A stretch of 33,385 nt of DNA from Lachnospiraceae bacterium UBA7160 (GCA_002491565.1 DKWE01000108.1:1-33385); one strand, 5' to 3'. Shown: positions 15,783-22,417, numbered from the stretch's first letter. Notes: generated from the sequence alone by a model not told the origin. Numbers and translations: made by a program.

Positions 15783-16475
15783 TTATTCCGCGTCGGTGAT
15801 GGCAACATGGCCAGCGAATGCCTTGACCTGTTCGCTCATGGCATTGATGTTCTGCTGCTCATCGGGATTCAGCGCGCGATCCACGCTGCATACCACCTGC
15901 GAGAAGGTGATGCCGGTGCTGTTCTGCACCTTCTTCAGCGTGAACTTGGTGACCACGCTGTTGGTCTTTTTGCCCTTCTGGAGCAGACGAGTCACATACT
16001 TGGTGAACTCCTTCAGCGATCCAGTGGGAACGGTGAGGATGACGGGGAGGATTTCGCCCTCGCGCAGAATGTACACGCGGCGCTTCTGCTTACAAGCCAT
16101 GCCGCCATTATCACCGCTGCCAAACTTGGCATAGGGACAGCTGCCGCAGTTCTTGCATTCACCAGTCTCTGCCACCACGCCGATCTTGCCGTCCATGCTG
16201 CCGCAATCGGGAGGATTGTTGCCGCCAGTGAACTTTTCCTTGTAGTAGCTGTGGATGGGATGGTGATACAGGATGACCGCCTTGAACTCCTTGACGGAGT
16301 CGGGATTGCTGGGATCGTCGCCCGGTACTTCGTAGCTGATACCACCGCCTGCGGGGATCTTGATGCGGTCGAAGGTCGGGGTCAGACCGTCCATTTCCTC
16401 GCTGAACAAGTCTCCGAGGTTAATTGCTGCGGCGAGGTAGCCGCCGTTTTCCTTAATGATCATTTCGTTGCTCAT
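15783..16475 (-). CDS. Replication-associated protein with Cys cluster (possible ssDNA-binding)
   Basis: A 230-residue protein starting MSNEMIIKENGG; AAGGAG ten bases upstream supports the ATG at 16475, and a longer frame lacks a ribosome site. The middle contains a four-cysteine cluster (PDCGSMDG, then ECKNCGSCPYAKFG) followed by a later CKQKRR, which could hold zinc or an iron-sulfur cluster. The remainder looks beta-rich (FKAVILYHHPIHSYY, RVYILREGEILPVILTVPTGS, SVVTKFTLKKVQNSTGITFSQVVCSV). It lies directly upstream of the polymerase in the place where other phages carry a single-strand DNA-binding protein, so such a role is possible, but the family is not recognised. Confidence 0.75.
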   Translation of the reverse strand: MSNEMIIKENGGYLAAAINLGDLFSEEMDGLTPTFDRIKIPAGGGISYEVPGDDPSNPDSVKEFKAVILYHHPIHSYYKEKFTGGNNPPDCGSMDGKIGVVAETGECKNCGSCPYAKFGSGDNGGMACKQKRRVYILREGEILPVILTVPTGSLKEFTKYVTRLLQKGKKTNSVVTKFTLKKVQNSTGITFSQVVCSVDRALNPDEQQNINAMSEQVKAFAGHVAITDAE

Positions 16476-16489
16476 ATCTGCTGTTCTCC

Positions 16490-16900
16490 TTATTTCGTAG
16501 ATTTGGTTACGCGAACGGTTGCTTTTTCTGCGACTCTCATTAACCCGTCGAGCCAATCGGGAAGGACGCCATCGTTTGCTTCGATGAGTTCCTTAACCGT
16601 ACTCTGCAAAGTACGACTGTTGATGGTGAAGAGGCCTTCGTAGCCGTTGGCCTTCATGACATCCCAAAGTTCTGCCTTGCACTCCACCACGGGAGAGGGC
16701 AGCGCGGTCACCACCAAGCTGAAGTTCTTATTGCCGCGCTTGAAGCCGCTGCATTCCTGCTCGGTCATAATGGCAACCAGCTGTTCCTGTACAGCTTCGA
16801 TGTCACCGTTGATAGCAGAGAGCTGCGCCTCCGTTGCGGCCTTGCTTTCCTTGAGTTCTACCAGCCTGTCGGCCAGTTCTAACATGCGTTTTTCTTCCAT
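16490..16900 (-). CDS. Small coiled-coil protein of the replication block
   Basis: A 136-residue protein starting MEEKRMLELADRLVEL; the ATG at 16900 has CGGAGGATAACGAT before it. Residues 1-50 form a heptad-rich coiled coil (LVELKESKAATEAQLSAINGDIEAVQEQLVAIM-like). The remainder has GFKRGNKNFSLVV, a LWDVMKANGYEGLFTINSRTLQSTVKEL helix-rich section and a basic end. The arrangement recalls host-nuclease inhibitor (Gam-like) and similar small phage coiled-coil proteins, but no diagnostic motif is present, so the function is left open. It sits four bases after the helicase stop. Confidence 0.75.
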   Translation of the reverse strand: MEEKRMLELADRLVELKESKAATEAQLSAINGDIEAVQEQLVAIMTEQECSGFKRGNKNFSLVVTALPSPVVECKAELWDVMKANGYEGLFTINSRTLQSTVKELIEANDGVLPDWLDGLMRVAEKATVRVTKSTK

Positions 16901-16904
16901 ATCG

Positions 16905-18236
16905 TTATCCTCCGATGAGTTTCTTGTAATCGTCGACGAGTAGTTTGGAAACATCGGCTTTTTGCTTCAGTGCTGCCATGACCTTTTCGTCGATGGTGTC
17001 TTTGCATACGAGGTGGATATATACCCCGCGCTTGGTTTGTCCGATCCTGCGGATTCGCGCCCGCGACTGCTCATAGTTGGCGTAGCTGAAATCCAGTGAG
17101 TAGTACACCGCCACGGTGCCTGCCGTCAGCGTCAGTCCCATACCTGTGGTCTGCAGCTGGCCGATGAACACCTTCGTGTCGGGGTCATTTTGGAATGCAT
17201 CTACCTGCTCGGCGCGATCGGTTACATCGCCCTTGATCAACGCGTACCCGATTTTCTTCTTCTGCAGCATTTTTGCGATGCTGTCGATCTCTGGCACGAA
17301 GCGGGCGAAGACCACGACCTTTTTGCCTTGTTCCATGCATTCGTCGATGATGTCTTCCAGCGCCTCCAGCTTTGCTTTGCTGACCTCCTGTACCACGCCG
17401 CCTTCATCGTCACGGATGAAACCGCCAGTACACTGGGAGAGTCGGAGCAGTCGAGTCAGCACATTACGCGCTGTGACCTCGCCGCTCATTAGCTCTGCGA
17501 AGCTGTCTTTATCGATGCCGTCGTAGATCTGCTGGGCTTTTTTCTCCAGCTTGACAGGTCGGATTTCTTCCACGAATTCGGGCAGCTCTACCGCTTCGTC
17601 AATGCGAATGCGGAACGCCACGCTGTGCGCCAGCTCCACCAGTTCTGCCAGATGCTTGTATCCGATGATCTGGTGATTCTGGTATCCACCGAGAATGGCG
17701 TACTTGCTGCGGAATCCGTAGAAGGTGCTGCCGAAGATGCTTTCGTCGAGGAACTTGTACTGACTGAAGAAATCCAGCGGGCTGTTGGTGATCGGTGTGC
17801 CGGTCAGAATGAGGTTGTACCTGCTAGCCTTGCCGAGCCGGTGCAACGCTTTGGAGCATTTGGCCTGCGGATTCTTGATCTTGCTGCTTTCATCGCAGAC
17901 GATCATGTCGGGCTTCCATCGCGCGATCTCTGCCTCCAGTCGCCAGCAGCTTTCGTAGTTGACCACGATTACCGCCAGACCAAAGCTGTCCATGTGTCGA
18001 ATAGTGTCGATTTTCTTGTTACCGTCACCATCCAGCACTGAGATGGAAAATGGGAATGCCGCAAACTTATCGAACTCCTGCTGCCAGACCTGCACGATAG
18101 ATTTCGGGGAAACGACCAGCAGTCTCTTGATGTTGCCGGTGTTGAACAGCGTACCCGCCACCGCGATCGTGGTGATCGTCTTGCCGGTACCCATGTCCAT
18201 GAGGTAGGCGCATCCTTTACTCTGCATCGCCGTCAC
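16905..18236 (-). CDS. SNF2-family helicase, C-terminal fragment of a split gene
   Basis: A 443-residue SNF2/SWI2 ATPase lacking its own N-terminus. Motifs: Walker A LMDMGTGKTITTIAVAG (residues about 12-28), motif Ia LLVVSPKSIV, motif II VCDESSKIKN, motif III ILTGTPITN, and the C-terminal lobe with VVVFARF, GQLQTTGMGLTLTAG and QSRARIRRIGQTKRG. The usual Q-motif region before Walker A (a PYQHQIRAYNFA helix) is missing here but is found at the end of the gene at 18621-18941, on the other side of an HNH gene. The frame begins with GTG (18236) or, perhaps better spaced after GGAAGG, ATG at 18227, and overlaps the end of the HNH gene. The pair may assemble as a two-subunit helicase. Confidence 0.93.
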   Translation of the reverse strand: MTAMQSKGCAYLMDMGTGKTITTIAVAGTLFNTGNIKRLLVVSPKSIVQVWQQEFDKFAAFPFSISVLDGDGNKKIDTIRHMDSFGLAVIVVNYESCWRLEAEIARWKPDMIVCDESSKIKNPQAKCSKALHRLGKASRYNLILTGTPITNSPLDFFSQYKFLDESIFGSTFYGFRSKYAILGGYQNHQIIGYKHLAELVELAHSVAFRIRIDEAVELPEFVEEIRPVKLEKKAQQIYDGIDKDSFAELMSGEVTARNVLTRLLRLSQCTGGFIRDDEGGVVQEVSKAKLEALEDIIDECMEQGKKVVVFARFVPEIDSIAKMLQKKKIGYALIKGDVTDRAEQVDAFQNDPDTKVFIGQLQTTGMGLTLTAGTVAVYYSLDFSYANYEQSRARIRRIGQTKRGVYIHLVCKDTIDEKVMAALKQKADVSKLLVDDYKKLIGG

Positions 18237-18624
18237 CGCCTTCCATCTGCTCCATGGCCAAGAACATGTGAAGCTGTTTATGCTCTTTGTCCGTCATGAT
18301 GAGCAGGTTGCTGGTATCGTTGTCTGTTGCGTCGCCGTTCATGTGGTGAACGACTTCTCCTGCCTGCAGTGGCCTGCCGAGGTATTCCTCTGCGATCCTG
18401 CGGGCTTTTTTGGAATTGGGCTTGCCGCGTTCTGCGACGCGACAGTGGGGATTGCGTTCTTTGTTCAGCTCCGTGAGGTGCTGCGCTCTGTGGCCGCGTG
18501 ATAATGCTGCGTAATCTACATGCTGGCTGTTCCAGCGATTTCGGCACTCCACGCAACAAAAGTTATGGTCTCTGGGCTGGCTACGGTTAATGGCCTTGCC
18601 GCACTGGTCACATTTGACTGTCAT
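18217..18624 (-). CDS. HNH homing-type endonuclease inserted in the helicase gene
   Basis: A 135-residue protein with an N-terminal zinc finger (CDQCGKAINRS, then FCCVECRNRW) and a C-terminal HNH_3-type core: GEVVHHMNGDATDNDTSNLL with the HH pair and Asn, ending in DKEHKQLHMF. A basic middle (HCRVAERGKPNSKKARR) probably contacts DNA. These are features of free-standing phage homing endonucleases. The gene lies precisely between the two halves of the SNF2 helicase: its ATG overlaps the stop of the N-terminal half and its last 20 bases overlap the start of the C-terminal half, leaving no intron-like sequence. It is therefore probably a mobile gene that split its host gene. Confidence 0.92.
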   Translation of the reverse strand: MTVKCDQCGKAINRSQPRDHNFCCVECRNRWNSQHVDYAALSRGHRAQHLTELNKERNPHCRVAERGKPNSKKARRIAEEYLGRPLQAGEVVHHMNGDATDNDTSNLLIMTDKEHKQLHMFLAMEQMEGGDGDAE

Positions 18625-18941
18625 ACGGCACCTCCGATCCCGAACAGCCGAAGCGCGAAGTTATATGCTCTGATCTGGTGCTGATAAGGCGTCGCCTTGA
18701 TCGGCATCGGAATGAGCGGTTCTTCGGGTTCGTGCTGCTCCTGCTGATCGTCGGCTTCCATGAGGCCGTCGCCCAGCGTCACACCCAGAAGCCCAAGCAG
18801 CGCAGCGTTTTCTTTGCTGAACGGTACCAACCACGCTTTGTCATCTGCGTCATAAAATCTGCCGTCGATCTCTTTGATGCTCTCTTTGATCATGAAGGCG
18901 TTGTAGATGCGAATGTGGTTTCCGTCTCTTACTGCGTTCAA
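18621..18941 (-). CDS. SNF2-family helicase, N-terminal fragment of a split gene
   Basis: A 106-residue protein with a TTG start at 18941 (AAAGGAG eight bases upstream; the TTG overlaps the previous stop as TTGA). Residues 1-55 look like a HARP-type or similar small DNA-binding domain (IRIYNAFMIKESIKEIDGRF, DDKAWLVPFSKENAALLGLLG). An acidic linker follows, then MPIKATPYQHQIRAYNFALRLFG at about 79-101, which is the Q-motif helix that starts the SNF2 ATPase core. The protein ends GIGGAV where an intact helicase would continue towards Walker A. The C-terminal fragment at 16905-18236 resumes at AVTAMQSKGC in frame, so the two parts fit end to end around the HNH gene. Confidence 0.88.
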   Translation of the reverse strand: MNAVRDGNHIRIYNAFMIKESIKEIDGRFYDADDKAWLVPFSKENAALLGLLGVTLGDGLMEADDQQEQHEPEEPLIPMPIKATPYQHQIRAYNFALRLFGIGGAV

Positions 18942-19279
18942 TTCTTTGACTCCTTTACCTTGGGTTTTGCAAAGGAAGCGAGAATGCCCTGCATAATTTT
19001 CTGCTGATCCGGCTGCAGTCCGTCCATCAGTCCACGAAGCAGATCTTCCTGCTCACTGCGAAGGTATCGACGGCCTGCGTACCATCCGTCCGCGACACGG
19101 ATGCCGCCGCCGTTGCCCTGCACAGTGTAGATAGGTACAGAACAGCCGAGAATTTCCAGATCACGCTTAATCGTGCTTCTGCTCACATCGAACTCAGTCA
19201 TGAGATTTTCAATTGTCTCGAAGCGTCGATCGCTCAACGCTTCCATAATCGCTTGCCTGCGATCCAATGCGCTCTGCAT
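18938..19279 (-). CDS. Winged-helix (HTH_11/DeoR-like) regulator
   Basis: A 113-residue protein starting MQSALDRRQAIMEALSDRRF; the ATG at 19279 stands eight bases after GGAGG, better than a GTG three codons upstream. Residues 8-60 form a DeoR/HTH_11 winged helix (RRFETIENLMTEFDVSRSTIKRDLEILG) as in the N-termini of WYL and DeoR proteins, followed by the wing YTVQGNGGGIRVADGWYAG. The remainder (EQEDLLRGLMDGLQPDQQKIMQGILASF) is a short helical tail, so no ligand domain is present. It is the first gene after a strong terminator, heading the replication operon, and could regulate it. Confidence 0.85.
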   Translation of the reverse strand: MQSALDRRQAIMEALSDRRFETIENLMTEFDVSRSTIKRDLEILGCSVPIYTVQGNGGGIRVADGWYAGRRYLRSEQEDLLRGLMDGLQPDQQKIMQGILASFAKPKVKESKN

Positions 19280-19362
19280 GTTCTGCACCTCCTTTCCTTT
19301 GATGGCTTAATGGTAAAATTCAAAGGGTTCACCTAATGAACCGTTTGAAAAAGTTTTTGGGG

Positions 19363-19431
19363 AAAATAAAAAAAGTCCGACCGATATGATTGCCAACCCC
19401 TTTTGGGGGCTGGGGTTCATATCGGTCGGAC
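19363..19431 (-). terminator. Strong intrinsic terminator with a 15-pair stem
   Basis: Arms GTCCGACCGATATGA (19375-19389) and its exact complement (19417-19431) enclose a 27-base loop that itself can pair (CCCC TTTT GGGG). On the minus strand the stem is followed by seven T, A, then four T. It separates the early operon (20838-19503) from the replication operon that starts with the regulator at 19279. The remaining sequence between 19432 and 19502 shows nothing recognisable. Confidence 0.85.
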
Positions 19432-19502
19432 TCGTATCGATCTAACTCAACTATGAGAAGTTTATATTCGGTTTGTGGGTCACCCTGCAGCGCGGTGGAT
19501 TT

Positions 19503-19721
19503 CTACTTTGTTTGTGAATTCCTACTCGCAGCTGCATTTATTGCCTGTGCGAAAATATACTCCAACGGAATATCCTCGACCTTGTGCTGGTTCCGTTTAG
19601 TAGTGTATTTCATTCTGATTGCGGGCTTTCCATCCTCCGTGAGGATAGGGACACCGATCGGTATCTGCTCTACAGGGGAATAAATCATGCCATTTTTTGC
19701 CTGCGCGTTTTTATTTTCCAT
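19503..19721 (-). CDS. Small hypothetical protein, 72 aa
   Basis: Starts MENKNAQAKNGMIYSPVEQIPIGVPILTED; the ATG at 19721 follows GAGGTG at the right spacing, whereas the in-frame GTG upstream does not. The sequence is a short beta hairpin-like start (GVPILTEDGKPAIRMKYT) and a C-terminal helix (PLEYIFAQAINAAASRNSQ). No family recognised. It overlaps the 3' end of the membrane-protein gene by 11 bases and is the last gene before the strong terminator. Confidence 0.65.
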   Translation of the reverse strand: MENKNAQAKNGMIYSPVEQIPIGVPILTEDGKPAIRMKYTTKRNQHKVEDIPLEYIFAQAINAAASRNSQTK

Positions 19722-20025
19722 AGGCGACACCTCGATTGGGACAGCAGCACATGATCAGTCCGAAAACGGATAGCCCAATCACCATGTAAAGCACGGTGTC
19801 GTTATGGGATCCCAAAGCGGCTGTATGCTGCTCCATTTTTTCGTACCAGTACTGTCTTTCCTTAAATGACTTTGCCTTCTGAAGCTGGCCTTCAGCCGTG
19901 GTGATAGCCAGTGTCTCTGCTTTATAATATTCCTGCGCGGCTGTTCCTTCGGCAAGTATTGTCTTGGCGACACCTTCCACAGCCTGCAGCGCGATTTCAT
20001 TTTTCTGGGTCTTTACTTCTTTCAT
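19711..20025 (-). CDS. Small membrane-anchored protein, 104 aa
   Basis: Residues 1-75 are a charged, helical soluble domain rich in Ala, Glu, Lys and Gln (EIALQAVEGVAKTILAEGTAAQEYYKAETL, KAKSFKERQYWYEKMEQHTAALG). Residues about 77-97 form one hydrophobic segment (TVLYMVIGLSVFGLIMCCC), followed by a short basic tail PNRGVAYGK, so a tail-anchored membrane protein is predicted. No family is recognised. Placement in a lysogenically expressed-looking operon behind a repressible promoter makes superinfection exclusion a reasonable guess. AAGGAGGATGCTGA precedes the ATG. Confidence 0.72.
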   Translation of the reverse strand: MKEVKTQKNEIALQAVEGVAKTILAEGTAAQEYYKAETLAITTAEGQLQKAKSFKERQYWYEKMEQHTAALGSHNDTVLYMVIGLSVFGLIMCCCPNRGVAYGK

Positions 20026-20037
20026 TCAGCATCCTCC

Positions 20038-20838
20038 TTAAATCAGTGTGCCGCAGTATTTGATCTGCGGGTGGGCAATCATGAACAGCTCCAGCTTCTC
20101 GCGGTCTTTCGCATCCAATAGAAGCTCTTTGTTCTTTCCCTTATCTGTGCCGACAAAGGTCTCCTTGGAAACAAGCAGCACATGGAATTTCGTTTTTTCT
20201 TTGCTGTCTTGATAAAATGTGGCAAGCACATAGTCAGACAGGAATTGGTATTCGTCGGGCAGACCTTCTGCGTCTATACCGTTGAGCCACTTGTACTGTG
20301 CGGGTTCGTATCCTCTGGAAGGCAACGGGGTCAGAATGGGGATTTTCCACTCATTTCCCACCTTACATGCCGTACGGATTTTGCCGCGTCGAATCCATTG
20401 ACGCACAGTTCCTTGCTCTGCGTTATACAGCTGGCAGTATTTTTCTACGGTCAACATCTGCGGGTTGAATATCACCAGTTTGTAAGCTGCGTCCGTGATA
20501 TGACTACAGTACTCCCGGTCTTCGTTGAGAGAGACCTCACGCACATGCTCTATGTTGAGCGAAAACTCATCGTAATTGATGTCCAGCCCATATACCCAAC
20601 TATCTTGCAGTTCTTCAAACAGGACAGCTTTTTCTATCCGCTCTGCAAATGCCATCATCATGGCGACCAGAAGCACGGTGTAGCTATCTTGCTCCTTTTC
20701 CGGCACAGCCGTTTCAACCTTAGCCGCGTATTTCTCTATCTTCTTATGCAACTTCTTGAGGATCGCGGCCTTGGTAGTTGGCATCTGATCCCGAAGGTAC
20801 TCATGCAGTTCTGCTCCTGTGAGTGTGATTCTGTCCAT
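20038..20838 (-). CDS. Early protein with excisionase-type helix-turn-helix
   Basis: A 266-residue protein starting MDRITLTGAELHEYLRDQM. The first 90 residues are helical (KKLHKKIEKYAAKVETAVPEKEQ, VLLVAMMMAFAERIEKAV). At about 150-185 is a MerR/excisionase-like helix-turn-helix (LTVEKYCQLYNAEQGTVRQWIRRGKIRTACKVGNEWKIP), which is a DNA-binding motif. The C-terminal 80 residues (QFLSDYVLATFY, FHVLLVSKETFV, LELFMIAHPQIKYCG) form an unrecognised domain. It is the first gene behind a consensus promoter with two overlapping palindromic operators, so it may be autoregulated. The function could be regulatory or in replication control; sequence alone cannot say. Confidence 0.8.
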   Translation of the reverse strand: MDRITLTGAELHEYLRDQMPTTKAAILKKLHKKIEKYAAKVETAVPEKEQDSYTVLLVAMMMAFAERIEKAVLFEELQDSWVYGLDINYDEFSLNIEHVREVSLNEDREYCSHITDAAYKLVIFNPQMLTVEKYCQLYNAEQGTVRQWIRRGKIRTACKVGNEWKIPILTPLPSRGYEPAQYKWLNGIDAEGLPDEYQFLSDYVLATFYQDSKEKTKFHVLLVSKETFVGTDKGKNKELLLDAKDREKLELFMIAHPQIKYCGTLI

Positions 20839-20868
20839 ATTGGAAACCTCCTTTTAGTGGTCATCCTT

Positions 20869-20897
20869 AGTATAGCAAACGATTTGTATTGTGTCAA
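20869..20897 (-). promoter_or_regulatory. Consensus promoter of the early operon
   Basis: On the minus strand TTGACA (20897-20892) and TATACT (20874-20869) are separated by exactly 17 bases, with AAAAGGAGG and the ATG of the HTH gene downstream. This is the best sigma-A promoter in the phage part of the window. Confidence 0.88.
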
Positions 20898-20923
20898 TAC
20901 ATTTTTGTATTGCGGGAATACAA
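20885..20923. promoter_or_regulatory. Two palindromic operators over the -35 box
   Basis: TGTATTG-TGT-CAATACA at 20885-20901 and TTGTATT-GCGGG-AATACAA at 20905-20923 share the half-site AATACA and are centred 21 bases apart. The first covers the -35 hexamer, so a bound protein would repress. The binding protein is not known; the HTH protein of the same operon is one candidate. Confidence 0.72.
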
Positions 20924-20948
20924 TTTACAAGATGTTCATTTTTAGAGT

Positions 20949-21006
20949 CAAAAAACCACCGGCAAAACAGTCCTATCCCACAGGGTAGAAGCTGTCTTGT
21001 CGGTGG
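20949..21006 (-). terminator. Intrinsic terminator upstream of the early promoter
   Basis: Arms CCACCGGCAAAACAG and CTGTCTTGTCGGTGG pair over 15 positions (one G-T wobble, one mismatch) around an inner hairpin; on the minus strand six T follow. It would end the transcript from the zinc-ribbon/LexA side. Confidence 0.75.
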
Positions 21007-21169
21007 CTTGTTTCCAATGCATCGCGGCTACTGAGCTGGACACGGTCTTGCGCTTTGGATTACTCCTGCTGCCGCTCCGTCGCGTAGCTTTTCAAGACAA
21101 TTCTGGTGAGTGACTTGGATGTGGTCTTATGCGAAGTGCTGCCAAACCGTCTGCTCTCCAGTATTGTAT
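21007..21169. other. Non-coding stretch with no recognisable gene
   Basis: Together with the promoter and terminator entries this makes a gene-free stretch from 20839 to 21169. The part listed here holds no frame with a ribosome site, no clear promoter and no tRNA-like fold. Two loosely similar segments (around 21035 and 21112, both containing GGTCTT) may be degenerate repeats. Confidence 0.4.
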
Positions 21170-21373
21170 TTAGTTTTGTATTCGTTCCACGCCCTCTGGT
21201 GCATACACCTTGATGATGTCTTGCTTTGGGGCTTTTAGGGTTCGCACCATGGCTGTCCGACAACGCCTGCACTCGACCTTGATGTCGCCACGGCTGTTTC
21301 TATAGCCTGTAACGATATTGCCGCAGTTGACGCAATGCCATGAGAATGGAACCCAGTCTTCCACTCTATTCAT
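21170..21373 (-). CDS. Small zinc-ribbon protein, 67 aa
   Basis: Starts MNRVEDWVPFSWHCVNCGNIVTGYRN; the ATG at 21373 is nine bases after AAAGGAG and preferred to an in-frame TTG upstream. Two CxxC knuckles (CVNC and CRRC, 16 residues apart) form a classic zinc ribbon; the tail (TLKAPKQDIIKVYAPEG) is short. Small zinc ribbons next to phage repressors are common and of unknown role; they may bind DNA or act as anti-host factors. Confidence 0.72.
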   Translation of the reverse strand: MNRVEDWVPFSWHCVNCGNIVTGYRNSRGDIKVECRRCRTAMVRTLKAPKQDIIKVYAPEGVERIQN

Positions 21374-21406
21374 TCGCTGCAACTCCTTTGTGATTTACAC
21401 CGCCGT

Positions 21407-21598
21407 TCAAGTCACTGCAGCGAAGCAGGCAACCAGCTGTTGGGGGGTGTAGAGAGGTACTTTCTTATCTGCTGCGAACTTCAGCACCTGTACGGTCTGC
21501 TTACAGTGTTCGCATTCCATCCATCCGTGAGTTTCCTCAAGGTAGAGATTATGATTGACTGTGCCACATATCGGGCATTTGGCATCGTATGATTTCAT
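21407..21598 (-). CDS. Small zinc-ribbon protein, 63 aa
   Basis: Starts MKSYDAKCPICGTVNHNLYLEETHGWMECEHCKQ after AGCGAGGTAATT. CPIC and CEHC make a rubredoxin/zinc-ribbon-like knuckle pair spaced by about 17 residues. The remainder (TVQVLKFAADKKVPLYTPQQLVACF) is short and without a known domain. It follows the LexA-like gene by 24 bases, so it is probably controlled by the same SOS-responsive promoter. Confidence 0.75.
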   Translation of the reverse strand: MKSYDAKCPICGTVNHNLYLEETHGWMECEHCKQTVQVLKFAADKKVPLYTPQQLVACFAAVT

Positions 21599-21622
21599 AA
21601 TTACCTCGCTTTCTGCAAATGG

Positions 21623-22228
21623 TTAAACCAAGTCCTTCAGCACCTTAACAGCCACGCCCTGTATAATGCAATTCTTTACGATGATGTCTCGCATGGCACT
21701 GTTTTCGGGGTGGAGACGCACCCTGCGTTTTTCTGGTTCGGGGTAGTACCGCTTCAGCGTTGCTTCGTCATCCATGAGCGCAACAACGATCTGGCCGGGT
21801 TCAGCGTAGTTCTGCTGCTTGATTACGACGAGGTCGCCGTCATCGATGTTGGCTTCGATCATTGAATCACCGTTGGCTCGAAGGATAAAAAAGTCGCCCT
21901 TGCCGAACAGCGCAACAGGCAGTCGTACATATTCCTCGATGTTTTCCTCTGCGAATTTCGGGACACCACAGGAAACGGCACCCAGAACGGGGACTCTGGT
22001 GGTTTCGCGCTTGGTGATTTTCGCCTCACGAGTGGTAATGTTGCGACAACCATTATAGTCGATCATTCCGTTCTCCCGCATATAGGACAGGTAGCGGGAA
22101 ACGGTACCGACTGCCAAGCCGATGCCTGCGTGGATCTCACGCACCGTGGGGGATACACCGTGTCTCTCGGTGTACTCATTTACGAATTCCTCAATCGCTT
22201 TGAAAGTTTCGGGATTCTTTGTACGCAT
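21623..22228 (-). CDS. LexA-like SOS repressor with S24 autoprotease
   Basis: A 201-residue protein. The ATG at 22228 (GGAGG seven bases upstream) is chosen; a frame reading further upstream would run through the promoter and operator. Residues 5-57 match the LexA winged helix (ETFKAIEEFVNEYTERHG, SPTVREIHAGIG, GTVSRYLSYMRENG). The C-terminal S24 protease has GDSM with catalytic Ser122 and EATLKRYY with Lys159. The cleavage site is AVSCGVP, Cys87-Gly88, in place of the Ala-Gly of most LexA proteins. RecA filaments on damaged DNA would trigger self-cleavage. Its own promoter carries an exact GAAC-N4-GTTC box, so it should repress itself and respond to DNA damage. It is either a phage repressor or an acquired LexA copy. 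Confidence 0.93.
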   Translation of the reverse strand: MRTKNPETFKAIEEFVNEYTERHGVSPTVREIHAGIGLAVGTVSRYLSYMRENGMIDYNGCRNITTREAKITKRETTRVPVLGAVSCGVPKFAEENIEEYVRLPVALFGKGDFFILRANGDSMIEANIDDGDLVVIKQQNYAEPGQIVVALMDDEATLKRYYPEPEKRRVRLHPENSAMRDIIVKNCIIQGVAVKVLKDLV

Positions 22229-22254
22229 GTGTTTGCCTCCTTTGGGGCTTTCTT

Positions 22255-22266
22255 GAACAAATGTTC
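22255..22266. promoter_or_regulatory. SOS (DinR/Cheo) box
   Basis: GAAC-AAAT-GTTC is an exact match to the Gram-positive LexA core GAAC-N4-GTTC, placed just downstream of the probable transcription start of the LexA-like gene, where binding would block the polymerase. Confidence 0.88.
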
Positions 22267-22280
22267 CATTTACAGTTTTT

Positions 22281-22309
22281 ATTATACTCACATGAGGGTC
22301 AGCCGTCAA
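22281..22309 (-). promoter_or_regulatory. Promoter of the LexA-like gene
   Basis: On the minus strand TTGACG (22309-22304) and TATAAT (22286-22281) with a 17-base spacer. The expected start lies a few bases before the SOS box, giving a short leader to the ATG at 22228. Confidence 0.87.
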
Positions 22310-22372
22310 TAGCTTTGCAGCAGAAAATCCCGCATCGGCCGCAGGTGTCGCAAATTCGTGACACCTGCATGT

Positions 22373-22411
22373 AAAAAGTAAGGCACCGCGCGGATTGCTC
22401 CACACGGTGCC
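22373..22411 (-). terminator. Intrinsic terminator with GCAA tetraloop
   Basis: A fully paired 13-pair stem (two G-T wobbles) closed by a GCAA tetraloop occupies 22382-22411; on the minus strand TTACTTTTT follows. It lies seven bases after the micro-ORF stop, so the micro-ORF would be on its own short transcript. Confidence 0.82.
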
Positions 22412-22417
22412 ACGGGG

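Noticed and set aside
18217..18941. Group I intron or intein interrupting the helicase
   Set aside because: There is no intervening non-coding sequence for an intron and no intein splicing residues; the HNH gene has its own start and stop overlapping both fragments.
21060..21272. A 70-codon minus-strand frame overlapping the zinc-ribbon gene
   Set aside because: No ribosome site, low-complexity basic translation, and overlap with a frame that has paired CxxC knuckles.
22341..22368. Inverted repeat GCAGGTGTC-N10-GACACCTGC, with an 11-base match (GCAGGTGTCGC) to 33054-33064
   Set aside because: Considered as a shared operator or att core. An 11-base match is expected by chance in a window this long, and no promoter geometry supports it. 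The 9-base inverted repeat itself may be real but has no assigned role.
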